Program-made: the position numbers and the translations under genes
The notes under the pieces: model-generated
Told to the model about the DNA's origin: nothing
Databases searched by the model: none
What the model saw: only the letters and a program-made list of their open reading frames with translations
Source: Chlorokybus atmophyticus
Lineage: Eukaryota; Streptophyta; Chlorokybophyceae; Chlorokybales; Chlorokybaceae
Assembly: GCA_009103225.1 (NCBI GenBank)
Contig: RHPI01002264.1
Location: 99,633 to 163,632, forward strand
DNA length: 64,000 bases
Direction of reading: 5' to 3'
In this document: in pieces, positions 37,038 through 49,401 of the stretch
Layout of the letters: every line of letters starts with the position of its first letter
Numbering within the stretch: the first letter of the stretch is position 1

Positions 37038-38677
37038 GGCAAGCGCTTCACACTTGAAACGGACCACTCGCCATTGAGGTACCTTCAACCCAGCCTCATC
37101 TCTCGCGTCGGCAAGCTCGTTGGCTTGAGTGCTTCCAACTCCTTGACTTTGAAGTGAAGTACAAGCCCGGCTGTTCAAACCAGGTGGCGGACGCGTTGAG
37201 TCGCCAACTCAATGCGCTCGAAACGGTGGTGCAAGTGCAGCCCGCGTGGTTAGATCAGATCCGAGCCTTGTTGCACGAGGACGCGGTAGGTGAAAAGACT
37301 ATCAAGGCGCTGGAGAATGGGTCTGAGCATAGTGGCCTTTGGGCATTGAAGGAGGGGCTGCTATGGCATGGCGATCGCATGTACATACCCAACATTGCGC
37401 ATATGCGCGTAGCATTGATGCGAGAAGCGCATGACGTGCCAATGGCTAGTCATCAAGGGCTGGAACGGACGTTGGCCTTGTTGAAACAGAGATTTTTTTG
37501 GTCGGAGATGCATCGTGATGTTAAAGACTATGTGGCATTGTGCGACACTTGTCAAAGGGTGAAGGCGAGCAATCAACGCACCAGCGGGCTGCTCCAACCA
37601 TTGCCGATACCTTTGACGAAGTGGGAGCAAGTTACTCTCGACTTCATTACGGGGCTGCCACGTACACGCGAAGGGCATGATGCTATCTTGGTGTTTGTGG
37701 ACAAGACCAGCAAAATGGTGCGATTGGCGCCATGTACGGAGACTTGCACGGCTCCTGAGGCTGCCAAGTTGTTCATCAAGCATGTGGTGCGGTCTCATGG
37801 CCTTCCAAGGAGCATTGTAAGTGATCGAGACCCGCGCTTGACTGGCAACTTTTGGAGAGCTCTCCACTCAGCTCTAGGCACGAGCTTGAAGTTCAGCACC
37901 GCGTACCACCCCGAAACGGACGGCCAAACTGAGCGCGCCAACCGCGTGATTGAGGACATGTTACGGTGCTATGTGAACAGCCGTCAAGACAATTGGGGAG
38001 ACATGCTGGAGCTGACCGAGTTTACCATCAACAACCACAAAAGTGCAAGCACGGGCGTGACACCTTTCCTCCTGAACTACGGGCAACATCCTTTGACGCC
38101 ATTGACGGCGTGGGTGCCTAGCATGCAAAGCTCCAACGTAGAGGCCGAGGATGGCTTTCTTGTGAGGTGTGCAGACATTACCAAGGCAGCTGGTGAGGCT
38201 CTAATCATGGCACAAAACAGGCAAAAGCAATACGCCGATGCACATCGCAAGCATGTTATCTTTTCGGAGGGTGATTGTGTGATGCTCTCTACGAAGCATG
38301 TGCAGCTGGTCACAGGTGTGCGCAAGCTGAGTGAGCAATGGTTGGGGCCTTTCAATGTAATCAAGGTCATCTCAGAGGTAGCGTACAAGCTGGAGCTGCC
38401 CGATACCATGCACGTGCACACCGATTTTCATGTCTCGCTCCTTAAAGCTTACAAGGGGGAGCCGCCACCTCCCCCGCCTCCGGATTTAGTTCGTGAGGGT
38501 CAAGCTGAGTGGGAGGTGGAGGCAATTGTCAGTGATAAGCTGGTGGGAGGTGTGCGCAAGTATTTGGTAAAGTGGCGCGGCTATCCCATGCACGAGGCAA
38601 CGTACGAACCCGAGGAGAGTTTCACCAACGCCGAACAGATTTTGCAGGAGTACAAGGCCAAGGGAGGCACTCGTTAG
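37038..38677 (+). CDS. RNase H C-terminus, integrase and chromodomain of element 3
   Basis: After the TAA at 37035 and one base loss near 37090 the frame runs open to TAG at 38675. HHCC zinc-binding module: MASHQGLERTLALLKQ and CDTCQRVKAS. DDE core: LVFVDKTSKMVRLAP, SDRDPRLTGNFWRALHSA, HPETDGQTERANRVIEDM. C-terminus: VHTDFHVSLLKAYKGEPPPP, then a chromodomain with YLVKWRGYPMHEATYEPEES. This marks it as a chromovirus, whose chromodomain is thought to steer insertion to modified histones. The downstream frame still reads LRGRSFPRGEG after the TAG, which matches element 1. Confidence 0.92.
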
Positions 38678-38698
38678 CTTCGAGGGCGAAGCTTCCCC

Positions 38699-38711
38699 AG
38701 AGGGGAAGGGG
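38699..38711 (+). promoter_or_regulatory. Polypurine tract of element 3
   Basis: AGAGGGGAAGGGG ends exactly at the first base of the right LTR (38712), as expected for the plus-strand priming site. Confidence 0.9.
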
Positions 38712-39405
38712 TGTAACAGCCTGGACCCTTTTCCATATTTTAGTGCATGTATAATATGTGTTTTACCCTTTTCTGGCTTAATAAAGGGTTTTGTAAGGCT
38801 TTATTGGGCCCTTCTGGCGCCGGCTCTACTGCAGCGCGCGACTTCGCCTTTGCCAGCAGCTGCCAACATGCGACGTGCTTGCCGCCGAGCCAATAGCGAC
38901 GTGACTGCCGCGGCATGTGACATCACACCTGACTGGACTGTGCCAGGTGACGCGGACTTCGCAGTCAGCTACCTGCTGTGCAGTACCTCACGACGCGGAG
39001 TGCACAGTCAGCTGCCGCGTGAAAGGTACCCGACGCGAGGGGCAGCAGCCTGCACTCATATATTCCTTTAGACTTGGTAAATCATGAACAAAATGCCTGG
39101 TTATTAACCTGCTTAGTTTTGGTGCTGGCATAAATAGGACAACCCTGTGTAATACAACCAACTTTGCTTTCTGCTCTCTGCTGCGAGTATACTGGTGTAT
39201 GCTTGAGAGAGGCGTGATCCAAGGCACACAGCTGCGTTCTTGCTTGGTGTGAGAAGTAGTAGTGTTTGTGTGCGTGTGCGCGTGCGCGCTCAACGCATGC
39301 GTATGCGTGAGGGAAGGCAAGGTTCCGGTGTGAAGACTGTGCTCAGTGTGCACACATGTGTTGTATGACTTGTGTGCTGTGTATGTGAGCACGAGCATCG
39401 TTACA
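38712..39405 (+). repeat. Right LTR of element 3
   Basis: 694 bp, TGTAACAGCC...CGTTACA, matching the left LTR. Differences include a small GTGCGC expansion near 39275 and about twenty or more scattered substitutions. Confidence 0.95.
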
Positions 39406-39680
39406 AGGTCGAAGGATCCTGCGTCGGTGACCACACATTTTTGTATGACCTCGCTGCTGTGGGACGGGTCCACTCCTGTCAAGCGAATGCAGAGGGCTTG
39501 CTTGGTGATGCCAATCACCTTGTCACGGCTGCCGGTTTTAGTGTCGAGTACGTATGGGCACGGTATCAGCTTAGCACTGATGATGCTAAGGCCGCGCGCG
39601 AGATAACGTCCGATAATGACAGGCTGGGCTCCAAAGTCCAGCATCATCCCCCTTGGGTGCTTGTCCATTGATAGTGACAT
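39406..39680 (-). pseudogene. Protease region of gypsy element 2 (right of insertion)
   Basis: The minus-strand frame has GMMLDFGAQPVIIGRYLARG, then IPCPYVLDTKTGS and VVTDAGSFDL up to the insertion point. Removing element 3 and one AGGTC copy leaves the frame continuous with the segment ending at 33203. This shows the target was an open protease frame when the insertion happened. Confidence 0.8.
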
Positions 39681-42600
39681 GCTTGCCTTGGTTGGCGATC
39701 ATGGTTGCGTTGGCGTGGATGCGCAGCCGCTTGAATCGTCCGCGTGTGCGTTGGGTGTCTGCTGCTGCAGTCTCCTTCGGTGGTGTTAAGCGCAGTGCGG
39801 CAAGCGCCCCTCGATCGACTGGGTCTTGAGCACCTCCTTGACCGCGGCCTGGCCCGAACCGTCCTTGTCTTTGCTGTTGATAAACACGCTGTGGCCTGGG
39901 TGCTGGCCAGGCTGCCCTGGTTACGGCGCAGGGGGATTGCGCCTCTGTGTGTCCGGGGTCATGGCTGACTGCGTAGCCAGTGGCTGTTGGGGAAACCCTC
40001 GAGGACCGGGTGTCTGTGGGCCCGCCTCTCGTGCAGCCTGTTCTTCCACATAAGTCCAGCGTACTGCATGAGTTGCCTCCCTGACCAGTGTACCTTCCCA
40101 TGTGGCTGTTGGGTTGTTGACCACGTCACTCCAGCGGTGATTCTCAGGCGTGGGCTGGAGATACACTGCGCGCAGGAGGAGGCCGCGCTCTCATGTTGTG
40201 GGTGATGGTGGGAACCCTTAGGATCCCTGCCATGTAGGCATCCCATCTACCATTGACCACTCCCACTTCCAACACCGTTGTTGCTCGCGCCCGCATAGTG
40301 AGGTAAATCTCTGGCTGTTGGACATGCTGCTCGTAAGCAGCTGCGATGCGTCTGCGTTGCCGCGCTGCTTCCACCCCTGGCAACCTCAGTATGGCCTCTT
40401 GTGCTCCTTGTAAAGTGTTAGTGGTTGCCGAGGCAACCTCGTCATAGGCTTGCCGTAGCGAGCGCAAGAAGGCGTCCAACCCGAACAATCTAGTGCCGAA
40501 TGCAAACAGGGGGACTGCGGGGTGATTGGTGACTACCCAAGTCACCAGCCTTGCTCGAACTGCATTACCACCTTCTCGCATCCCCAACATCCGTCTCAGG
40601 CCGATGCCTTCTTGTCGGTGCAGCATGGTTGCTCGTCGCAACAAGGCAGTGCGAAGTTGCTGTTCCCCGATTGAACCTGCTCCATCTCGTTGTGTTCACC
40701 CTTGCGGTGTGAGGTAGCCTCTCCCTGGATTCCGTTGATCTTCAGGCAAGTCTTCCAACAAGGAGGGTAGCAGCGGGGCGATCACCCCCCTGGTTTGTTG
40801 GGCCAGCGCCCTCGTCGGGTCAATATCGGGCCCACCTACGAGAGGTGTCGTACTAGATGATGGTCTAGCGACTGTGGGTTGAAACGAAACGAAACGAAAC
40901 GCCAGCGCGAGCATTGACAAGAGCATGCGCTCTTGCGTCGCCAGGTGAACGCCTGTTCCAGCGCGGTGTAGCGCTCATAAAGTCGAACGGTATTGAGGGG
41001 CCTCAGTGCTTTATTGTCAACCAGACGCATATCGACTGTATCAGCGATGTGCTGCTGTACGTTGAGGTGGGGGTGCCGGTCCCAATACGTGTCCAGTAGG
41101 CTGGGCTTAAAGGGTTCATGACGGACTGGTGCGGGTTGGCGCCGTCTGCATGTCGTTATGCAGAGTCTAAAACAACGGTAGTGCCAACTCCAATACAACA
41201 GGTGTTCTGACTATAAAGACACGGTCTTGTTTGGGAGGCGCTGTACCGGCGAGGATTTCATCCTCCAGTTGCCGCTAAGTTTGTTCTGGCAGCGTGTGAT
41301 ATTCAGGCAGTGGGAAGACTCGGTCACTACGTTCAACGCGTGTTGTGCGCTTCCCTCCGCGCCCAACTAAAAGCAATGGTAGTGGGATCTGCTCCACGCA
41401 TGATGGTCTCCCAAGCACGCTCAGCTTGCTGACCTCGTGGGACAGCTTGAGTGACGTCGAGGGCGGGCAATGTAGCTGCGCGTGTCACTGCAGTGGCAGC
41501 AGGTTCGACAATGGCACTGCCGGTGGTGGCGAGAGTGCCGCTCAATGGTGCGAGGGTGGTCTCAACGCTAGCTGACACAAATGGCTCTGCAGTTGGAGCG
41601 GACCGGCGCGACCTAATGCTGCAGGGTCGGTGACAGCAGTGGCTGTTGCCAGCGTGTTCACCAGTGGTGGCGTTACGGTGCTCACTGGTATAGCAACTTC
41701 TGGTAAAATTGGAGCAGCTGCTGTTGACATTGACGGAGTCGACATCGTAGCCGGTGTAACTGTTGCTGCTGGTGCAGTACCACTGAATGGCTTCAGAGGA
41801 GGTGGCTGCTGACGATGTTGCGGCTTCCCCTCGATCTCGTCGGGATGGTTGGATACGCGTCGGAGTGCTGGTGTCTCTCGTGCACTTTGGAGCCATCGGT
41901 GCCCATCGGGCAGAGTAACAGGCGCGGTAGTTCTGCTCCTTGTCTTCCTCCAAGCGTGCCATACGCGCCATGAGGGCAGCCATATGGTCATTAGCTGGCG
42001 GGTTGGCTGGAACCTTCGCGGCAACAGCAGCAGCGCGCGGACGTCCTTGCAGTCCCTTATGCTGAGGAGGGCGATTCTTCCCCTGTAGCCTTGCTCTTCC
42101 TTGTAAGTGTTGGGGTAGTTGTTGGTGTTGTTATGGCCTCCAGTGTGATTGCTGTTGTAGCCACCAGAGTTGTTGCCGTTGAGGCCTTCAGTGTTGTTGC
42201 TATTGTAGCCATTAGAGTTGTTGCCGTTGTGGCCTCCAGTGCTGTTGCTGTTGTAGCCACCAGAAAGGTTGCTGTTGTGGCTGTTGACGGGTTTCAACTC
42301 AGGGAACTTGAGCCAGCAAACTAACTCTAAGTGGCCTGTCTTGTGACAGTAGTCGCCAGACCAAAGTTGAGTACTCTTCGGTGCACTTCTTTTGGTAGTG
42401 CCCATGCTGTCCACATCGATGACACAGCACAAGGGCAGGCAAAGCAGTATTCGCTGATCGTTTCCCTTCGTCACGTGCTGGTGGAGCGTCCCGGCCACGT
42501 TCGCAGCGAGGAGGCTCGACAGTCGTGCTAGCTACATGCCGTGAGGCGCTGCGGTTGGTGTACAGCACTGCCTTCTCATACACCAAGCGCTTATGGATGG

Positions 42601-43660
42601 CTTGTGCAGTGTCGAAAGCTTCCTTGAGCGTGTAGCCAAGGGGCCTGCTGTAGTTCAGGGGTCAGGCGCGTCGACTTGCTCAGGGTGGCATCCAACTCAT
42701 TGACATATACCGCTGCAGCCGCCTCGTCACTGACGATCTTGTAGTTAATGTTCCTCAACAGCCCTTCCAGTCTGGAGTACAGGCGTAGAGGGTCCTCATT
42801 GGGCTTGCGTCAAAACCGCCTCAACTTCTCCACTTTGCTCGTGGTCTGCGGTGGGAAGGTGCGACGAAGTGCAGCGTATAGATCCTTGAGTGGAGATTCA
42901 AAAATGGCAGCACCTACAGTGATGGCTGGCGCGCGCAGTGCAATTGACCCGAGGGCGAAAGCATTGCCTCCCGCACGAGAGCCAGGTGTTGCCAAAGGTA
43001 GGGGTGTGCCCACCTCAACTGCTGCTGTTCGTTGCTCCTCAAGGATAACAGCAGAACGGTCCAGGATCCAGGCCCGTTGTGCGGCCGTCTTGATCTCAAT
43101 CTCTGCAGGGGTCAGGTTGGCGATCACCAACTCAGGTTCCTCCTCCTCTGCTCTGTCAATGGCTGCCGCTATGGACAACCCGGTGACTGCAGCGGGAGTG
43201 GCAGGTGGAAAGACGGCTGCTGGACTGTGCAGTGACGCAGATGCTATAATACTGGCGAGCTCGCCATAGCCATCAACTCGATGCAGTTAAGCAACAGACT
43301 TCCACACATTTTGTGCTACATGATCCAGATACTGAGCGGCAATGTGAAAAGAGATCTCGTCTGACCAATCTTCGTTTTTCAGAGCCTGCTGTCGCATCTT
43401 GGAGTGGAACTTGATGATGAATTCGTCCAGCGAGGTAGTGCCAGCACGTCCGCAGAAGCGCAGGGACGTGGTTCAGCTGAAAGACTCCATCTCGTAGTCG
43501 TCACTGTCGGACGAGAGTGGGGAAGCTCGATGCCGAGCAGTGGACAGGAACGGAGTGAAGTCGGAGACAAAACGCGAGCCTCTGCTGAAATGATCATTGC
43601 TCCCGTCGCTAGTCCGCTCGTAGGTGAGATTGAAGGTTGGGCTTCAGCTGCTGAGGTCAC
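39681..43660 (-). pseudogene. Gag-like and zinc-knuckle region of gypsy element 2
   Basis: Minus-strand pieces with Gag character: a capsid-like segment at 43.18-42.81 kb (ending FPPQTTSKVEKLRRF), two zinc knuckles near 42.47 kb (CHRCGQHGHYQKKC) and 42.33 kb (YCHKTGHLELVCW), then an Asn/Gly-rich tandem repeat (GYNSN, GGHNGNN) at 42.29-42.10 kb. Downstream, near 40.6-40.1 kb, are a second Ala/Arg-rich helical region and a Pro/Gln-rich stretch leading to the protease. At least one frameshift separates the two knuckles. The length is large for one Gag and may hide a second element. Confidence 0.55.
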
Positions 43661-44832
43661 CCTCGTCTAGCGGAGAGAACGGAGTGGGTTTGCTCATACA
43701 GCTAGTCCAAAGGTGAAAGTGTATGCAGGGTAGAGTGTTTGTGCTCTACCGCCTGTCTCGATGCCGCTACCACTCACCACACTAGTGCTTGTGTGCGCTA
43801 TGTGATAACATAGATAACAAATGCACAGGGATGTGTCCCCAGATACAGACTGCACTATCTGATGCAGAATGCAACGCACTCACTTGAGCAAAGAGGGTGA
43901 CACCGTGAGTCAACAAGCCCATACCATAGGTAGTGCTGTTTACGCAGTTCTTTGCACGAGCGGAAAATATGTTACACTGTTAAGTGAGGTGAATGAGCAA
44001 GCAACATGCACCGGTAATTCTGGACCCCCCAAATTTCTGGAAATTCAGCGCATTTGCCCTGAATACTCATGTGTTTTATGTGTGAACTCGCCACTTGCGT
44101 GGCTGCAGAGGTCGCTGTTACGGTTGCTGATTATTCAGGCCAAATGCCCTGAATACAAGCAATGGATATTCACACGTTTTGGGCATGAATAATAATTGTA
44201 ATTGTCCATCTCGCACACAACCTCCTACATGTGAGTAGTTATTCACTCGCAACAGAACTGCATATTCAGTCTTCTTAGGTATACATGGTCCTAGACTTGT
44301 ACCATGGCACCAAGTGATTATTCATACTTTGTGTGCGTGAATATTTACAGCGCCTGCTCTCACACTAGGTCCTCCTTATTAGTAATTATTCACACGCATA
44401 TTGGCTTAATGTTCACACATACTAAAGCTGTTTCAACAGCACATGTACCATACTAGCAAGTGATTATTCATATGATATGTGATTGAATAATACAGCATAT
44501 TTGCTCTCACACATAGTCCTATATATGAGTGGTTATTCACCCATAGTATGGTTGAACAATCACTGCTGCCTTTGGTCGATTTTTCACGAGAATGATAATT
44601 GAATCATACAGCACTTCTGCTCACACACATAGTCCTACATATAAGTGGTTATTCGCTCACAGTTTGGTTGAATAATCACTGCATCTTGCTATCGTCAACA
44701 GCTGTGACATAGCATAGCTGTGACATAGCACATAGCAATCAGTCCAGCCGGTGAATCTGAACAGCAATGTCAGCTGAATGGCAGCTGACTCGAACAACAA
44801 ATTCACTGATGTCTACAATGTATCTCTGCTAC
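43661..44832. repeat. Intergenic region with diverged repeats of about 100-130 bp
   Basis: From about 44200 to 44700 several imperfect copies share CCTACATATAAGTGGTTATTC- or GAATAATCACTGC-like words. A short TAGCTGTGACATAGCA tandem lies at about 44697-44735. No gene is seen. The 5' end of element 2 was expected near 43.7-44 kb, but no LTR could be recognised. Confidence 0.5.
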
Positions 44833-47339
44833 CTACTTCTTGCTGCCTCGACCACGCCCACCGCGCCCACCGCGCCCACCCCGGCTGCCCTTCCCACGGC
44901 CCCTCCCGCGCTGTGTGGTTGTGCCTTCTTTTGCTGGCTCCCTCACCTTGATACTCTTCAGCAACCCAACAGGCCAAAGTAGCAACAAACCCGGCTCGCA
45001 CTCTGCGCATACATCAACCACACATGAACTCAGCTGACTTGCACAATGTTGAAACTGTTCGTGCAATCGCATGCACACAAACGCGTTCACCTTTCAAGTG
45101 GGTCACTTGCACTCCAACCCCATCACGCTTGAAGCTGATTGGCAGAGGCACAACCTCTTCTTCCCCTGGTCCGGGACGTCTGGTCCTAGTGATGGGAAGA
45201 CTGCGGCTGAACTGGACCACCATGTTGCCCTCTCCAATCTTCTTGCCATGAAACTTGTTGACAGGATTGATGTCGCTTACGTGCGCCTCCCCTACTGGTT
45301 CTTTGCGCCCGTTAATGAACAGTTGGACTTCACTGCCAACCTTCATCGTCGGTGCGGTGTCGTCCTTGTCGCTCAGCTCTTCCTGCGCATGCAAGTGACA
45401 AACACATCAAGAGGTACACACATACACAGATGTGATCTCTCATACAGCGCTTGCGAAGCGACCTGCCTTCTGCGAGTCGTTGTCGCTGTTGTTGGGGCTG
45501 TCCCCCTCGCTGTCCGGGGCGCTGTCCTTGGCGCCATCTTCACCGCTGTTCTCGCTTCTATCTGTCTCAGGCATTTCTGAATACGTTGGCTCATCCTGCG
45601 CGACAAGGTGACACGACGTGTTAACAAGCTTACAACCGTCACGCAACGAATGCGTGCCTGCCGCAGGTGACAGTTTGTGTGCAGCCAGAAGAACGCAAGA
45701 AGCCCATAAGATCAAGTACATGGTGCTTTCATACCTCCTTTTGCTTGCCGCTCTTCTTCTCCAACACCGTCTCCTGCTTGCCAGTCGAGTGGCCTGCCTC
45801 CTGAGACTTGTAGGGAGCCGGTATCGAGCGAACAGTTTTGTTTGTTTTCTTTTTGGGGGGGCTTGACACCTCATCCTCCTGCCAACAGCATGAAGTCAGA
45901 TGGTGAGCCACAACTCAGTGCATTGCCGCTCTATCAAGTCCAATGCTGCGTACCTCACCAGACACTTTGCGCTTCCCTGAGCTGCTGTCACGCACATCAG
46001 CACCCTGCTTGGCACGTGCCTGAACACAACAGTCATGAACGATCATGAACACATGTTTAGCAAAGTACAAGCAGGAGCGGCATCTGACCTGTGAACCAGT
46101 AGCAAGAGAACTTCAGGGTTGTGGTGCAGTGCCTTCCTTGTTACCTATCGCATACACAAGGCACCGATCACAAAAACCTGCATATACACACAGTACTTCA
46201 GCAGCTGCCTGCGCGCGCAAGACGCGGCTCACGCTGCGAGGTGCCATTTTTGTCGTCGCTGGCGTCGCTGGCGGGATGTGAACGCGTGGGCGCCGTGCAA
46301 TTACAAGGGGTCATCATACACACCACACAACCTGCATACATAAGGCACCATCAAATACAAAGCATCGTTCTCAACACGACATTGACAAAGCCAACTTTGT
46401 GCAAACTGTAGGTCACCCTCTGAGGTGGCATCCTCGTCGTCGCTGGCAGATTGCACTTCTTTTGACTTCTTGGGCTTCTTCTTGTTGGCTTTCTATCAAG
46501 CACATGGCAAAGGCACTCAAGACATGCACATCGCACGAACACCTTAGTCACTACATGACACACACCTTGTTGTTCTTGTCGCTAGGCCCTCCCCTGCGCC
46601 TTGGCACAAAGCCCCCCGCGAAAGCCTTCTCCATCATCTCCTTGTAACGATTCCGACTCTTTTCTTTCTGCTTCTCTTTGTGCTTGGGGTTGCTGTATCC
46701 CTTTTTGTTGCCCAGATACTGTTGAATCTTCAAACGCGCCTACCCACCAATAAAGAAGTTATGAACGCCAACACATGCAAAGCAAAGTCCTCCCAGCTCA
46801 AACAATGCTGCCATATTGCATGACAGCTCATGTAACTGTGGGAATTTGCCAACCATTTGATAGGAGAGCTCTGGATTCAGCAGATGCCAGCATTTGGTTG
46901 CAAGAGCGAACTTGAATGGGTCCTGCTTCGTTTGAGTCTTCCCCGGCATCATGCGACAGTACTCGTAGCAAATCCGGCCTTTGTCGGCCAGCTTGGTGAC
47001 CTTGCGACGATCACGGGCATGATGCTTCCCACGCCAATGTAGGACCTTCAGTGCCTGCATGATTTACATTGGTGCACTAGTACAACATGGGACAAAACAG
47101 ACTTCGGCAGCAAGGTCTGACATTGATTGCGGATGCTTGATGCATAAGCTCACTTTTAAGGAGACCATTGCTGTGGTCTCAAGATCACGCAGGTGAACAG
47201 TCGCCTCACTGGTTTCCCACTCATGCTGCAGCTGCTCATCAGAAGGACCACCAGCATTCTTCCCCCATATCTCTTCGTCCAAATTCTCCCATCCTTCGCT
47301 GCAGTTGCTGGACCGCCCACCCGACGTGGTGCCTGACAT
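44833..47339 (-). CDS. Acidic/basic nuclear-type protein with RGG tail, multi-exon; transposon accessory protein possible
   Basis: I do not recognise this protein by name. Minus-strand exons with good sites: 47339-47154 (MSGTTSGGRSSN start, 62 codons), 47054-46854 (RICYEYCRMMPGKTQTKQDP), 46739-46566 (Lys-rich, YLGNKKGYSNPKHKEKQ), about 46492-46417, then short acidic exons (SDDEDATSE, SDDKNGTSQREP), an exon near 45.38-45.09 kb (VGSEVQLFINGRKEPVGEAH, a compact beta-type module) and a terminal exon ending in GRGKGSRGGRGGRGGRGRG. The last in-frame codon is TAG; a TGA follows nine codons later. The beta module resembles one found in plant transposon-derived proteins. Splice phases in the middle are not all resolved. 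Confidence 0.5.
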
Positions 47340-47529
47340 GATGATGCCCTCCTGTAGATAGATCAAGCTTGCTTTACAAGTCAGTTGCAACCGCAACCCT
47401 AATCAACCTCAAGTCTTGGTTGACTCAAGTGACTGCAGGTTGTAAGCCATGTGGACTTGCTTGTTGACTTGTCACAGCAAGCAAACCATGTACCTTGCAA
47501 AAGAAGTGTCTCTAAGCTGCTTGCACAAA

Positions 47530-47966
47530 GGCGTGCTTGTGAACTTGTCAAACAGGCACACTGCAAGCCAAACACCCAGTACCTTGTAGAGTAGAAGCTG
47601 CTTTAGCTTGTTGCCAGCTGAACACGACAAAGGTAAGCCTAACAGCAAGCTAGCAGGCAAATGGCATGTGCATGCACAAACATGTGCTTGTGAACTTGTC
47701 AAACAGGCACACTGCAAGCCAAACACCCAGTACCTTGTAGAGTAGAAGCTGCTTCAGCTTCTTGCCAGCTGAACACGACAAAGGTAAGCCTAACAGCAAG
47801 CTAGCAGGCAAATGGCATGTGCATGCACAAACACGTGCTTGTGAACTTGTCAAACAGGCACACTGCAAGCCAAACACCCAGTACCTTGTAGAGTAGAAGC
47901 TGCTTCAGCTTCTTGCCAGCTGAACACGACAAAGGTAAGCCTAACAGCAAGCTAGCAGGCAAATGG
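47530..47966. repeat. Tandem repeat, 151-bp period, nearly three copies
   Basis: AGGTAAGCCTAACAGCAAGC occurs at 47631, 47782 and 47933, spaced exactly 151 bp. On the minus strand each unit contains an exon-like 56-base block (CTTGCTGTTAG before it, GTACTGG after it). This could represent repeated exons at the 5' end of the adjacent minus-strand gene, but 56 is not a multiple of three. Confidence 0.85.
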
Positions 47967-48482
47967 CAGTCCAGAATGCTAGCGGCACAACACCATGCTG
48001 TATTTGCTAATTGCAACGACGTGACCCAGCATGCAACCACTAGAAAGGCAGTGCGACAAGACAGCTGACAACGCTCGCTCACCTCGCCACAGCGCCGCCG
48101 CCGCCAACACAACCAGCAAGTACGCCGGTGCTGTGGGACAATCAGTGCAATTCCCGGTGCGGAAATCCCTGCAATCAATGGAATGCAATGATCGTTCAAA
48201 AAATCCACATCAGCAATTATGCTGGTCGGACACCAGTCGCGTCTCCGCTTGCTCCGACCGCAATAGGCCGCACGAGCAATTGCCGTGGAAATTGCCTTTT
48301 GTCGAAACTTTGATTGCCAAAATGAACTCTATGTTTATTGGTCCATACAAACCAAGCGAAATTACATTCTCTATTTCCGATGAAATCTTCCATGTCCGAG
48401 GACGGTGTCTGTGTGGCTTACCCCAAACTATAAGTAACCCTAACCCAAACATCCAATGCATGCTGGTAGTTGTGCTGCAACA
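47967..48482. other. Intergenic interval upstream of the two-exon gene
   Basis: No convincing coding region was found. A GCCGCCGCC run lies near 48090. AACCCTAACCCAAAC near 48435 is a two-unit telomere-like word only. Confidence 0.4.
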
Positions 48483-49401
48483 ATGGACCCCCCTGTACCC
48501 ATGCGCACCATGAATGAGGCTCTAACGCAGGCGCTCCTCGCAGTCGGGCGGCAATTAGTGGGACTAGGTCAGGTCTTGATACAACCGTGGAACGGTTATG
48601 TGGACTCTGGCGATGCTCGCTATTATCAGGTATCTTTCTCGCTATTCATGGTGTGAGTTGCGTGCGCTATGTCACTCTGCATGCTGCTGACTATGCATGC
48701 CACTATGCATGTGCCATACTGTTGCGCATTGTTTGTACATGCGTATGCCTTGTGTGCGATTTGGGTTGAGTTTGCCTGTGTAGTGTGCATATGTTTGTCC
48801 TGCTATGATAGGAACGCCTATATATATGCACAGCTCTGATTGCTACCATGCAGCACCCTTGCGCGTTACATGCCGTGCATGTCATGCCATGCTACTGCCT
48901 GAATGCGTGTCCAGTTCATGTCCATAACAATAGAGGCGCTGCCTATGCATTTGCATCAACTTCTGGCGCACGTTTATGAATGAATGCGATGCAACATCGC
49001 ATGTTGGCGAGTTAACCTGTAAACTTGTCTGTCAGGTCCAATTATGCAATTGGGAGCTTTCAACTCGTGGAATTGTTCATCAGGCACCCATTGCGATTGC
49101 AGCTACTGTACAAACCGGTGTGTATGTGGCAGTCTCCGTGCATGAGAACACTCCCTCGCCTCCTGATGCGCCTCTTCCTACTCGCACTATCATTAACTCG
49201 GGCACCTATGGCGCTGCTGGCCTGCGCATTGTGATCGAGTGCGACAACAATATTGCTGCACGCTGGAGTGTGTTTACTGGCTCCCAAGTCCCTGCACCTG
49301 GTGCAACGCCCGGTACCAGTCTCACACCAACTTGTAGTGGAGTTGTCCCTACTCGCGACCCTCCTAGTGAACCTAGTGACTCAAGTGACTCGTCGCAATG
49401 A
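48483..49401 (+). CDS. Small two-exon protein of unknown function
   Basis: Exons 48483-48629 (MDPPVPMRTMNEALTQAL to DARYYQ) and 49036-49401 join in phase to give 170 residues ending in TGA. Donor CAG|GTATCT and acceptor CTGTCAG are good. The protein has a short N-terminal helix, a middle region rich in beta-branched residues (APIAIAATVQTGVYVAVSV) and an acidic Ser tail (PSDSSDSSQ). No domain is recognised. It lies among transposon-type genes on the same strand as the OTU gene, so it may be an accessory gene, but nothing shows this directly. Confidence 0.55.

Larger units (their letters stand above)
33199..39410 (+). mobile_element. Ty3/gypsy chromodomain element 3 with two LTRs and target duplication
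   Basis: The element consists of LTRs at 33204-33889 and 38712-39405, a primer-binding site, gag, protease, RT, RNase H, integrase with chromodomain, and a polypurine tract. Both ends are TGTAACA...GTTACA. The five bases before the left LTR (33199-33203) and after the right LTR (39406-39410) are both AGGTC, a perfect target duplication. It sits inside the protease region of element 2. LTRs differ by roughly 20-25 substitutions plus small indels by hand count, so it is not a very recent insertion. Gag and pol carry in-frame TAR codons and at least two single-base shifts. Confidence 0.95.
28627..43660 (-). mobile_element. Ty3/gypsy element 2, minus strand, interrupted and partly duplicated
   Basis: Read on the minus strand the order is Gag-like and zinc-knuckle segments (43.7-39.7 kb), aspartic protease (39.68-39.41 kb continuing at 33.20 kb), reverse transcriptase, RNase H and integrase, ending near 28.6 kb. 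The element is split by the complete third element (33199-39410). It contains a roughly 611-bp RT duplication next to the N at 31689, and carries frameshifts throughout. LTRs were not recognised at either end, so the limits are those of recognisable protein similarity. The Gag region is unusually long and may include a second element remnant. Confidence 0.8.

Noticed and set aside
29557-39930. Further TAR codons in element 2 frames (near 29559, 30715, 30800, 39785, 39920) considered as support for TAR read as glutamine
   Set aside because: Element 2 has many frameshifts, and at some sites the expected residue is Trp or Tyr rather than Gln, or the correct frame is unclear, so these were not counted.
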